DNA of 15,525 nt, taken from assembly GCA_000435595.1 (NCBI GenBank), contig FR895450.1, positions 6,545 through 22,069 of the forward strand, written 5' to 3'. Position 1 is the stretch's first letter; each line of letters starts with the position of its first letter. The notes beneath the pieces are model-generated. The model was not told the origin of the DNA, did not search any database, and saw nothing but the letters and a program-made list of their open reading frames with translations. Source of the stretch: Firmicutes bacterium CAG:882. Lineage in GTDB: Bacteria > Bacillota > Clostridia > Lachnospirales > Lachnospiraceae. Below are positions 1 through 7,179 of the stretch, one piece after another. Both the position numbers and the translations under genes were made by a program.

Positions 1-1
1 G

Positions 2-841
2 AGAACCTATGGTGCGAGTGTGACACCGTCACCTTCGGAAACCACTGAGGTCGGACGTAAGATTCTTGCCGCACACCCGGGAACAACGGGAAGTCTCGGA
101 TGCGCAATATCTGAGGCTGTTGAGACTGCAACTCACACTGAGGGTTACAGATATGTTCTCGGAAGTGTACTTAATCAGGTTCTTCTCCACCAGTCAGTGA
201 TAGGTCTTGAGGCGAAGGCTGCACTTGATAAGTACAATGTGACTCCGGATATTATTATCGGCTGTGCCGGAGGAGGCTCAAATCTCGGAGGGCTTATTTC
301 GCCGTTCATGGGAGAGAAGCTTCGTGGAGAGAAGGATTATCGTTTTATAGCGGTTGAGCCTGCAAGCTGTCCGAGCCTTACGCGAGGTAAGTTCGCTTAT
401 GATTTCTGTGACACGGGAATGGTATGCCCGCTTGCTAAGATGTATACTCTCGGAAGCAATTTTATTCCATCGGCTAATCATGCAGGAGGACTTCGTTATC
501 ATGGAATGAGTCCTGTCGTGTCTGAGCTGTATCATCAGGGACTTATGGAAGCTGTGGCAGTTGAGCAGACAAGTGTGTTTGAGGCGGCAACACAGTTTGC
601 AAGGACGGAGGGAATTCTTCCGGCTCCTGAGAGCAGTCATGCAATTAAGGTTGCAATGGATGAGGCGTTAAAGTGTAAAGAGACAGGGGAGGAGAAGACA
701 ATTCTCTTTGGTCTTACGGGAACAGGATACTTTGATATGGTAGCTTATCAGAAGTTCAATGATGGTGTGATGACGGATTACATACCTACGGAAGAGGAGC
801 TTCAGAGAGGATTTGATGGTCTTCCCGATGTTGATAAGTAA
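2..841 (+). CDS. trpB: TrpB-like (TrpB2 form) tryptophan synthase beta chain, 3' part only
   Basis: About 280 C-terminal residues of a PLP-dependent enzyme of the TrpB2 subfamily, which joins indole to serine to make tryptophan. The reading frame is open to the left edge (R-T-Y-G-A-S-V precedes the first internal GTG), so the true start and the PLP-binding lysine lie outside the window; whole family members are about 450 residues. Visible marks are GSLGCAISEAVE, the phosphate-binding glycine loop GCAGGGSNLGG, HAGGLRYHGM, ARTEGILPAPESSHAIK and the terminal LFGLTGTGYFD. The spacing and wording of these motifs fit TrpB2 rather than the TrpB1 normally paired with TrpA. No trp gene follows, since a strong terminator comes 15 bases after the stop, so this is either a lone gene or the last gene of a unit. 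The family is secure; whether it serves biosynthesis or indole salvage is not decided here. Confidence 0.92.
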   Translation, partial: RTYGASVTPSPSETTEVGRKILAAHPGTTGSLGCAISEAVETATHTEGYRYVLGSVLNQVLLHQSVIGLEAKAALDKYNVTPDIIIGCAGGGSNLGGLISPFMGEKLRGEKDYRFIAVEPASCPSLTRGKFAYDFCDTGMVCPLAKMYTLGSNFIPSANHAGGLRYHGMSPVVSELYHQGLMEAVAVEQTSVFEAATQFARTEGILPAPESSHAIKVAMDEALKCKETGEEKTILFGLTGTGYFDMVAYQKFNDGVMTDYIPTEEELQRGFDGLPDVDK

Positions 842-855
842 TACATGTTACATAG

Positions 856-894
856 ACGAATTTCGGAGTTATCTCCGGAATTCGTTTTTTTTTT
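856..894 (+). terminator. Rho-independent terminator after trpB
   Basis: A 13-bp stem (856-868 with 873-885, one G-T wobble, loop TTAT) is followed directly by a run of ten T. It closes the trpB transcript and separates it from the GGDEF gene. Confidence 0.95.
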
Positions 895-989
895 CATTAC
901 ATGATTAGGATGTCAAAGCATGCTGTCCTGATTCTTATGCGTATAGTATATTATGCCACACGGATTTTTATGAAAAATTACATTTTTAT

Positions 990-1018
990 ATGGAAATAGA
1001 ATGTAAAATGATTATAAT
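990..1018 (+). promoter_or_regulatory. Possible sigma-A promoter of the GGDEF gene
   Basis: A perfect -10 hexamer TATAAT sits at 1013-1018. The hexamer 17 bases upstream (ATGGAA, 990-995) is a poor -35. If used, transcription starts near 1025 and element A (1047-1257) lies in the leader of the GGDEF gene. The rest of 895-1030 is AT-rich and holds nothing else I recognise. Confidence 0.4.
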
Positions 1019-1034
1019 ATATATTGATATGGTT

Positions 1035-1268
1035 ATATTGTTCAATAGGTAATTGCGAAAATCATATTTATCAAAGAACAGTTGTGCAATTTTACTATAT
1101 TGCAAGCTGGGTACTTTGCAGCCGTCGGTACTTAAGCAACGTGTTTTGTTGCATTATGTACCGTTACGTGAGGCAATGTAGCGGAAGCGTGCCCAGCGGT
1201 AATATAGCAAAATTGTACAACGTCAAGTGGATACACACAGAGTTTCGCAATTACCTGATATTGTTCAA
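1035..1268. repeat. Flanking direct repeats of element A (likely target-site duplication)
   Basis: ATATTGTTCAA occurs at 1035-1045 and again at 1258-1268, immediately outside element A (one extra base, T, on the left; right copy directly after CCTG). Copy B has the same arrangement with a different sequence, as expected for duplicated target DNA. Confidence 0.7.
1047..1257 (+). repeat. Structured repeat element, copy A
   Basis: This is a 211-bp element closed by a 14-bp inverted repeat (1047-1060 with 1243-1256, AGGTAATTGCGAAA on the left). Inside it are a 21-bp stem (1081-1101 with 1201-1221, one G-T and one A-C), GCTGGGTAC with GTGCCCAGC (1106-1114, 1189-1197), TTGC with GCAA (1116-1119, 1173-1176), CGGTAC with GTACCG (1126-1131, 1158-1163), GCAAC with GTTGC (1136-1140, 1148-1152; loop GTGTTTT) and a GC-GGAA-GC hairpin (1181-1188). 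The 11-bp direct repeat ATATTGTTCAA flanks it at 1035-1045 and 1258-1268. Copies B and C share this fold with different bases in the helices. Open frames running through it are not genes. Confidence 0.85.
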
Positions 1269-1293
1269 ATGAAGAAGGAGAAGCCCGGACATT

Positions 1294-2883
1294 ATGCAAG
1301 CGGATGTAGTAAAGAGAAGAGAAAAGATAGAAAGCTATAAGAAAATCGTATTGGAAAACAGAAGAAATGACAATGACAGGGTGCTGGAGTATTGCCATAA
1401 AATAATTGAACTTGCAGATGAAACCGGTGATGAGGATGCACTTGGATTTGCATATTTTTATATAGGCGAGGTAGAATATCTTACAAATTCAATTGATGAA
1501 ATGTTTGACAGCATGTTGAACGCATTAAGATATCTTGGCAATTCAGGTCAGTGGTATCTCGCTGCCAGAGTATACAATGTTATGGGAATAACTTCGGTCA
1601 GCCGTGGGAACACGGTTGCTGCCATGGAATATTATATGTCCGGGCTTTATATCTGTGAGGAGCATGATGTCAAGTCTGTGCAGAGCAGCATAGAGTTGAA
1701 TCTCGGGTACTTGCATTTAGATGCGGGAGTTTATAAGGAAGCGGAAGAATACTTCTTAAAGGCATATAATGAATATGTAAGGACTCCTGCGGAAAAGCGC
1801 AGAAATGAGACGTTGACAATGATATACACCAATCTTGCGACATGCAATCTCCTTGCTGACGAACTTGATAAGGCAAAGGAATATATAGGTAGACTTAAAG
1901 ATGAATGTCAAGCATCATTTGGTAATATGGATTATATTTATGTAGAATGTCTTGAGGTAAGGTTCCATCATATATGCGGGGATTATGAGAGCAGGGATAA
2001 AATCATCAATGATGTAAAGAGAAGGCTTTCGGGAAACGTCCTCATAATGGATATATTTGATGATATATATGATTTCTGTAATTTGATGATAGAAATTGAC
2101 AGGCTTGACGTGATGCAGGAAATAATAGAGAAGCTTGATGAGCCGATAAAGAAGACACAGATTAATAATCTTAAGCGTAAATTTATTACACTTAAGATAA
2201 AGCTGTACATGAAAAACGGTGATAAGGAAGCTTGTGACGGTGCATTAATAAGTTTCTTTGAACTGAGTGAGAAGTTAGAAAAGGACAAGCAGAAAATGAT
2301 TGCAAGTATACTGCATGTCAGAAACTCAGTGGATAAAATGGAGGATAAGCAGAGGGTGCTTGAGGCAGAAAAGCTCAAGCTGCTTGAAATGTCTGAGACA
2401 GATCAGCTTACCGGAATTGCCAACAGGTACAGATTGGTACAATATGCACAGGCGTCACTTGAAAGGTGTAAGAGAGAGCGGATTCCGCTTTCGTATGAGG
2501 TACTGGATATTGACTATTTCAAGCAGTACAATGATACATATGGACATCAGGTAGGTGATGAATGCATAAAGGCTGTCGCAGGAATTCTTTCTGATATACA
2601 GAATGACAGTATATTTGCAGCAAGATATGGTGGGGATGAGTTTGTTGTAATATATGTCGGAATGTCTGTTGTGGAGGTTGTAAGAACAGCAGAGGTTCTC
2701 AAAAGAAGGGTGCAGGAGCTGGGGAGTGTATATAAAGGCACCGGTGTGGATGTCGGAGTGACTATATCACAGGGAATCTGCCACTGCATTCCGGAGGAAG
2801 ACAGCAAGGACAGGGACTATCTTTATTCTGCGGATATTATGCTTTATAATGTAAAAAGAAAAAAAGAAACGGTATATGTGTAG
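1294..2883 (+). CDS. TPR-repeat diguanylate cyclase (GGDEF domain)
   Basis: A 529-residue cytosolic protein predicted to make cyclic di-GMP from two GTP. Residues about 15-310 are helical repeats of TPR type (for example ALGFAYFYIGEVEYL, AARVYNVMGITSVSRGN, SSIELNLGYLHLDAGVYKEA). A charged helix or coiled coil follows at about 325-370, then a GGDEF domain to the end. The metal and substrate segment begins at Asp405 (DIDYFKQYNDTYGHQVGDE) and the active loop RYGGDEF has GGDEF at 446-450, so catalysis should be intact. The RxxD inhibitory site normally just upstream of the loop is absent. No transmembrane segment or signal peptide is seen, so the TPR part probably senses a protein or peptide. The start is ATG 1294 with AAGGAG at 1275-1280, a rather long 13-base spacing. 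Element A lies just upstream. The gene is followed by the pgi promoter, with no clear terminator. Confidence 0.93.
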   Translation: MQADVVKRREKIESYKKIVLENRRNDNDRVLEYCHKIIELADETGDEDALGFAYFYIGEVEYLTNSIDEMFDSMLNALRYLGNSGQWYLAARVYNVMGITSVSRGNTVAAMEYYMSGLYICEEHDVKSVQSSIELNLGYLHLDAGVYKEAEEYFLKAYNEYVRTPAEKRRNETLTMIYTNLATCNLLADELDKAKEYIGRLKDECQASFGNMDYIYVECLEVRFHHICGDYESRDKIINDVKRRLSGNVLIMDIFDDIYDFCNLMIEIDRLDVMQEIIEKLDEPIKKTQINNLKRKFITLKIKLYMKNGDKEACDGALISFFELSEKLEKDKQKMIASILHVRNSVDKMEDKQRVLEAEKLKLLEMSETDQLTGIANRYRLVQYAQASLERCKRERIPLSYEVLDIDYFKQYNDTYGHQVGDECIKAVAGILSDIQNDSIFAARYGGDEFVVIYVGMSVVEVVRTAEVLKRRVQELGSVYKGTGVDVGVTISQGICHCIPEEDSKDRDYLYSADIMLYNVKRKKETVYV

Positions 2884-2911
2884 GAGACCTGTCAGGAAAA
2901 GAAATAGACTA

Positions 2912-2940
2912 TTGAATAAATGAGAGTTTGATAGTATAAT
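2912..2940 (+). promoter_or_regulatory. Sigma-A promoter of pgi
   Basis: TTGAAT (2912-2917), a 17-base spacer and TATAAT (2935-2940), 60 bases before the pgi start. The leader to ATG 3001 is short and AT-rich with AAGGAGG at 2987-2993. Confidence 0.8.
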
Positions 2941-3000
2941 TTTGGTGATTGTTTAATAATTAACAAATTATATTCTAATGGACTTGAAGGAGGCTTTTTT

Positions 3001-4569
3001 ATGATTAACTGGAAGAATCTGGATACACTTAAGGCATATGGGGAGTTGTCAGAGGTAAATGAGGTCAAGCTTGCCGATGTGATGAGTGCTGACCGTGTGA
3101 AGGAATACAGTGTACCTATGGCTGAGGGACTTAAATATAATTATGCTGCAAAGCAGGTTGATGACAAAGTTCTCGATGTTCTTGCAAAGCTTGCAAAGGA
3201 AGCGCAGCTTTCAGAGAAGTTCAAGGCTCTCTACGAGGGAGAGGTTGTAAATACGGGTGAGAAGCGTCTTGTTCTTCACCACATGACAAGAGGTCAGCTC
3301 GGTGCAGCGGTTGAGGCTGACGGAGTTGACAAGAGAAGCTTCTATGTTGAGCAGCAGGACAGAATCGCAGATTTTGCCAATAAGGTTCATAATGGAGAGA
3401 TTACAAACGCAGCGGGCGAGAAGTTCACGACCGTTGTACAGATAGGCATAGGCGGAAGCGATTTGGGACCTCGCGCAATGTACCTTGCACTTGAGAACTG
3501 GGCTAAGAAGAACGGAACCTTCAAGATGGAGGCTAAATTCATAAGCAATGTTGATCCTGACGATGCGGCAGCAGTGCTCGCCTCTACGGATGTTGCTCAT
3601 TCTATATTCGTTCTCGTGTCTAAGTCGGGAACAACACTTGAGACACTCACGAACGAGTCTTTTGTAAAGGATGCGTTAAAGAAGGCAGGGCTTGATGCGT
3701 CCAAGCATATGATAGCAGTTACAAGTGAGACATCACCGCTTGCAAAGAGCGATGATTATCTTGCTGCATTTTTCATGGATGATTACATCGGGGGACGTTT
3801 CTCTTCGACATCTGCGGTAGGCGGAGCTGTATTGTCACTCGCCTTCGGCCCTGAAGTGTTCGCACGTTTCCTTGAGGGTGCTGCGGCAGAGGACGAGCTC
3901 TCTAAGAACGAGGATATACTTAAAAACCCTGAGATGCTCGATGCGCTTATCGGTGTGTACGAGCGCAACGTGCTCGGATACCCAAGCACGGCGGTGCTTC
4001 CATACTCACAGGCATTGAGCCGTTTCCCTGCACATTTACAGCAGCTTGACATGGAGTCTAACGGCAAGTCGGTCAACCGCTTTGGCGAGCCTGTTGATTA
4101 TGTGACGGGACCTGTAATCTTCGGTGAGCCGGGAACCAACGGACAGCATTCCTTCTATCAGCTTCTGCATCAGGGAACAGACATTGTGCCTCTCCAGTTC
4201 ATCGGCTTTAAGAACAGCCAGATAGGAACGGATGTCGTTATTCAGGACAGCACAAGCCAGCAGAAGCTCTGCGCCAACGTGGCAGCACAGATAGTTGCAT
4301 TTGCCTGCGGAAAGAGCGATGACAACCGCAACAAGAACTTCGAGGGCAACCGCCCGTCAAGCATTATCATCGGCGAACAGCTCACCCCTGAGACACTCGG
4401 AGCACTTCTCGCTCACTATGAGAACAAGATTATGTTCCAGGGCTTCTTATGGAATGTGAACAGCTTCGACCAGGAGGGCGTACAGCTTGGCAAGGTGCTT
4501 GCAAAGAAGGTTCTCGCACATGAGACGGAGGGTGCGTTAAAGGTTTACAGTGATTTGCTCAATATTTAA
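3001..4569 (+). CDS. pgi: Glucose-6-phosphate isomerase
   Basis: A cytosolic enzyme of 522 residues that interconverts glucose 6-phosphate and fructose 6-phosphate in glycolysis and gluconeogenesis. Family signatures appear in the expected order: IGIGGSDLGPRAM, SKSGTTLETLTNE (phosphate-binding loop), the GGRFS motif, QLDMESNGKSVNRFG and GEPGTNGQHSFYQLLHQG, which holds the catalytic glutamate and histidine region. The length and the run of motifs match the large bacterial or eukaryote-like PGI form. The start is ATG 3001 with a perfect AAGGAGG seven bases upstream. It has its own promoter at 2912-2940 and looks like a single-gene unit. Its codon use is richer in C-ending codons than the GGDEF gene before it, as expected for a highly expressed gene. 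No hairpin terminator is visible in the AT-rich stretch after the stop. Confidence 0.98.
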   Translation: MINWKNLDTLKAYGELSEVNEVKLADVMSADRVKEYSVPMAEGLKYNYAAKQVDDKVLDVLAKLAKEAQLSEKFKALYEGEVVNTGEKRLVLHHMTRGQLGAAVEADGVDKRSFYVEQQDRIADFANKVHNGEITNAAGEKFTTVVQIGIGGSDLGPRAMYLALENWAKKNGTFKMEAKFISNVDPDDAAAVLASTDVAHSIFVLVSKSGTTLETLTNESFVKDALKKAGLDASKHMIAVTSETSPLAKSDDYLAAFFMDDYIGGRFSSTSAVGGAVLSLAFGPEVFARFLEGAAAEDELSKNEDILKNPEMLDALIGVYERNVLGYPSTAVLPYSQALSRFPAHLQQLDMESNGKSVNRFGEPVDYVTGPVIFGEPGTNGQHSFYQLLHQGTDIVPLQFIGFKNSQIGTDVVIQDSTSQQKLCANVAAQIVAFACGKSDDNRNKNFEGNRPSSIIIGEQLTPETLGALLAHYENKIMFQGFLWNVNSFDQEGVQLGKVLAKKVLAHETEGALKVYSDLLNI

Positions 4570-4593
4570 TTTATAATTTTTTAATAATTATCA

Positions 4594-4622
4594 TTGTATT
4601 CCTCATGAATTTTTGTTATATT
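4594..4622 (+). promoter_or_regulatory. Likely sigma-A promoter of the uracil permease gene
   Basis: TTGTAT (4594-4599), a 17-base spacer and TATATT (4617-4622). The leader that follows contains a weak imperfect hairpin (4635-4644 with 4654-4662: ATGG and TGCC with GGCA and CCAT). I see no PyrR site or purine-type riboswitch in it. GAGGAGG at 4669-4675 precedes ATG 4681. Confidence 0.55.
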
Positions 4623-4680
4623 TGAACAAATACTATGGTGTGCCGTTTGTCTTGGCATCCATTCAAATGAGGAGGTTACA

Positions 4681-6060
4681 ATGAGCAACAAAAACGAAGC
4701 AATCAAAGATGCGAGAACGCTTGGCGTTCCGAAAATGCTCCTTCTCGGCTTGCAGCACATGTTTGCAATGTTTGGAGCAACTATTTTAGTACCGATTCTT
4801 GTTGGAGGATATTTTGAAGGACAGGGGTTGTCCATTCAGGTTACATTATTCTTCGCAGGTGTCGGTACTTTATTTTTTCACCTATGTTCTAAGATGAAGG
4901 TGCCTGCATTCCTAGGTTCATCCTTCGCATTCCTAGGCGGCTACGCGACGATGGCAAGCCTTGATACCGGAAAGTATGCGGCGATGACGATGGCGGAGAA
5001 ATTCCCTTATGCCTGCGGCGGCGTTGTTGTGGCAGGACTTTTATACCTTGTGCTCGCACTTATCATCAAGCTTGTGGGCGTGAATAAGGTTATGAGATTC
5101 CTACCGCCTGTGGTCACGGGACCAATCATAATATGTATCGGTCTGAGCCTTGCACCTTCTGCCGTGAGCAACGCTTCAACCAACTGGTTTATCGCGCTCA
5201 TCGCACTCGGTGTAATCATCGTGTTCAACATCTGGGGAAAGGGAATGCTCAGAATCATCCCTATTCTCATGGGCGTTGTTATTTCGTATGTTGTCGCACT
5301 TATACTTCATCTTTGCGGAGTGACCAATCCTGACGGGACGGCGATACTCAACTTCGCCGGTGTGGCAAGTGCAAGCATTGTGGGACTTCCGCCGTTTCAG
5401 ATATGCAAGTTCGACATCACCGGCATTCTCGTTATGGCGCCTATCGCTCTTGCAACAATGATGGAACATATCGGAGATATGTCTGCAATCTCAGCTACCG
5501 TCGGAAGCAACTTCATTGCTGACCCGGGACTTCACAGAACACTCATCGGTGACGGACTTGCAACCTCTCTCTCGTCATTATTCGGCGGTCCTGCCAACAC
5601 AACCTACGGTGAGAACACGGGAGTTCTCGAGCTCAGCCATGTACATGACCCGAGGGTTATAAGAATAGCGGCAGTATTTGCGATTGTGTTAAGCTTCATT
5701 CCTAAAGTATCCGAGATTATCGGTTCAATGCCTTCTGCAATCATCGGAGGCGTCAGCATTATGCTTTACGGTATGATTTCTGCAATCGGTGTGAGAAACG
5801 TGGTTGAAAACCAGGTTGATTTTACAAAATCAAGAAATCTTGTAATAGCTGCTGTAATTTTAGTATGCGGACTTGGCTTCTCATCGGGACTCACATTCAA
5901 TGTGGGCGGAACATCAATCACTCTCACAGGTCTTGCAATAGCTGCAATAGCCGGAATAATTCTCAATGCAATTCTTCCGGGCAATGATTATGAGTTCGGC
6001 AAGAACCCACAGGGCGATATGAACCGCGGTGTCAGCATCCATCCTGAGGAAGAAAAATAA
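4681..6060 (+). CDS. uraA: Uracil permease (NCS2/UraA family)
   Basis: An integral membrane transporter of 459 residues in the nucleobase:cation symporter-2 family, predicted to take up uracil with protons. The N-terminus carries LGLQHMFAMFGATILVPILVGG and many hydrophobic segments follow, consistent with the 14-helix UraA fold. The substrate-site region reads FGGPANTTYGENTGVL, the form typical of uracil rather than xanthine or uric acid carriers. The late segment MPSAIIGGVSIMLYGMISAIGVR also matches UraA. ATG 4681 is preceded by GAGGAGG five bases upstream. The gene has its own predicted promoter and ends before a strong terminator (6091-6136), so it is probably transcribed alone. No pyr biosynthesis gene is adjacent. 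Xanthine specificity is the main alternative and is less likely. Confidence 0.9.
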   Translation: MSNKNEAIKDARTLGVPKMLLLGLQHMFAMFGATILVPILVGGYFEGQGLSIQVTLFFAGVGTLFFHLCSKMKVPAFLGSSFAFLGGYATMASLDTGKYAAMTMAEKFPYACGGVVVAGLLYLVLALIIKLVGVNKVMRFLPPVVTGPIIICIGLSLAPSAVSNASTNWFIALIALGVIIVFNIWGKGMLRIIPILMGVVISYVVALILHLCGVTNPDGTAILNFAGVASASIVGLPPFQICKFDITGILVMAPIALATMMEHIGDMSAISATVGSNFIADPGLHRTLIGDGLATSLSSLFGGPANTTYGENTGVLELSHVHDPRVIRIAAVFAIVLSFIPKVSEIIGSMPSAIIGGVSIMLYGMISAIGVRNVVENQVDFTKSRNLVIAAVILVCGLGFSSGLTFNVGGTSITLTGLAIAAIAGIILNAILPGNDYEFGKNPQGDMNRGVSIHPEEEK

Positions 6061-6090
6061 TTAAGAACATAAAATAAGTAATAAAAAAAG

Positions 6091-6136
6091 AACCTCCCGA
6101 ATATAATGTACCAATAATTATATTCAGGAGGTTTTT
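6091..6136 (+). terminator. Bidirectional terminator overlapping the next gene's ribosome binding site
   Basis: AACCTCC at 6091-6097 pairs with GGAGGTT at 6127-6133, and GAATATAAT at 6099-6107 pairs with ATTATATTC at 6117-6125. An A-run precedes the hairpin and a T-run follows. The right arm contains the GGAGG (6127-6131) that is the only Shine-Dalgarno for ATG 6139, so the folded hairpin would also hide that site. Confidence 0.9.
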
Positions 6137-6138
6137 GC

Positions 6139-6621
6139 ATGAGCGGATGGAGCAGAAAAAAATGGCTTTTGCTGTATTTATTTGTTGCGATTGTCGGTAC
6201 ACTGTGGCATTTTGTGCATAACCTCACGGGTGAAAACAGATTTGTGGGATATTTTTTTCCAATTAATGAGTCAACATGGGAACATATGAAACTTGTATAC
6301 TTTCCAATGCTCCTGTGCATGGCAGTTTTTGTGAGAAAGTTCGATGTGCACTGGCTCCTCGGAAACCTTATAGGGACATGGCTCATTCCGGTGATGTTCT
6401 ATACATACAATGGGATTCTCGGCTTCGGTGTCATGGCACTCGACATAATCAATTTCTATGTATCGGTGTTAGCCGCATTCGTGTTCGTGTATAAAACACT
6501 GAATGCAAAGTGGAGCACGGCAGCCTGCATGGCGATAAGAATCGGCTACATTGCGCAGGGGATTCTCTTCATAGCGTGCACCTATAATCCTCTGACGCTG
6601 GGAATCTTCGCGGAACCGTAG
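6139..6621 (+). CDS. Small membrane protein, DUF6512-like
   Basis: A 160-residue hydrophobic protein with about five predicted membrane segments: near residues 8-27, 47-65, 70-90, 95-116 and 130-150. The N-terminal region contains GTLWHFVHNLTGENRFVG and then FFPINESTWEHMKLVYFP, a conserved pattern I associate with the DUF6512 family of small Firmicutes membrane proteins. The function is unknown. The start at ATG 6139 uses the GGAGG at 6127-6131, which lies in the 3' arm of the preceding terminator. No separate promoter is obvious, so expression may depend on read-through or on an internal start. It converges with the MerR gene 32 bases later, where only a weak 6-bp stem (6614-6619 with 6634-6639) is visible. 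Confidence 0.75.
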   Translation: MSGWSRKKWLLLYLFVAIVGTLWHFVHNLTGENRFVGYFFPINESTWEHMKLVYFPMLLCMAVFVRKFDVHWLLGNLIGTWLIPVMFYTYNGILGFGVMALDIINFYVSVLAAFVFVYKTLNAKWSTAACMAIRIGYIAQGILFIACTYNPLTLGIFAEP

Positions 6622-6653
6622 CACAACGCACCAACGGTTAAAAACATGGCATA

Positions 6654-7094
6654 TTATTTTTCATGCGCATTGTCATATACAGCCTGTATATCTGCAGGAA
6701 GTTTATCGGGGAGCATTTCTCTTATGTGCTCCTCGTTTCCGTCGGCGATTGCCTGATCATAGTACCAGCACTTGAATTTTAACATATTGAGCGTCTTTTC
6801 AAGGCGCGCTATCTCACCTTCAACGGACTCGCGCTGCTTCTCAAAAAGAGCCTTGCGCTCGGCGTAGGTTGAGCTGCCCTTAGAGCACAGCTCCATGTAG
6901 CGGCGGATGTCCTTAATCTCCATGCCCGATTTTTTAAGGCATTCAATGATACGGAGAGTCTCTATCTCCGAGTCGTCGAATTTTCTTATATTTGATTCCC
7001 TTTTCATGTTAGGAAAAAGACCTTCCCTGTCGTAGTAGCGGAGAGTCGAGACGGGAATGTTGAACATTTCTGAAATTTGACCTATTGTATACAT
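6654..7094 (-). CDS. MerR-family transcriptional regulator
   Basis: A 146-residue DNA-binding protein. Residues 1-70 form the winged helix-turn-helix of MerR proteins (MYTIGQISEMFNIPVSTLRYYDREGLF, with the typical RYYD), followed by IRRYMELCSKG and a long dimerisation coiled coil at about 78-112. The C-terminal sensor part is short and has no paired cysteines of the metal-sensing kind (one Cys at about 110 and another near 90), so the effector is probably a small organic molecule rather than a metal ion; this is inference. It is transcribed divergently from the amidohydrolase/C-S lyase operon across an 85-base gap that holds an 18-bp palindrome, so it probably controls that operon and itself. 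GGGAG precedes its ATG. Confidence 0.92.
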   Translation of the reverse strand: MYTIGQISEMFNIPVSTLRYYDREGLFPNMKRESNIRKFDDSEIETLRIIECLKKSGMEIKDIRRYMELCSKGSSTYAERKALFEKQRESVEGEIARLEKTLNMLKFKCWYYDQAIADGNEEHIREMLPDKLPADIQAVYDNAHEK

Positions 7095-7116
7095 AAAAAA
7101 CTCCCTAAAACTGATA

Positions 7117-7138
7117 ATTATATGTTAAAATTAACATA
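7117..7138. promoter_or_regulatory. Palindromic operator with a minus-strand -10 box, MerR/amidohydrolase intergenic
   Basis: TATGTTAA at 7121-7128 and TTAACATA at 7131-7138 form a perfect 18-bp palindrome with central AA. On the minus strand a perfect TATAAT (7117-7122) overlaps its edge, putting the palindrome just upstream of the -10, where MerR proteins normally bind within a lengthened spacer. The matching -35 is poor, consistent with regulator dependence. The plus-strand promoter could not be fixed. Confidence 0.65.
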
Positions 7139-7179
7139 CATGAATTAATGTGTCAAATAAAAGAATGGGAGGTATCGGT

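Noticed and set aside
1047..1257. Cyclic di-GMP riboswitch upstream of the GGDEF gene
   Set aside because: The element does not match the type I or type II c-di-GMP aptamers as I know them, and its relatives sit near unrelated genes, one of them in a 3' position.
1024..1272. Small open frames through element A on both strands
   Set aside because: They run through the folded repeat, have no ribosome binding site and give protein sequence with no recognisable features.
4623..4680. Purine riboswitch or PyrR attenuator before the permease gene
   Set aside because: The leader is under 60 bases, with only a weak imperfect hairpin and no aptamer core or terminator.
7150..7179. Upstream GTG start for the amidohydrolase
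   Set aside because: It lacks a Shine-Dalgarno, while GGGAGG at 7167-7172 fits ATG 7180 and gives the usual family N-terminus.
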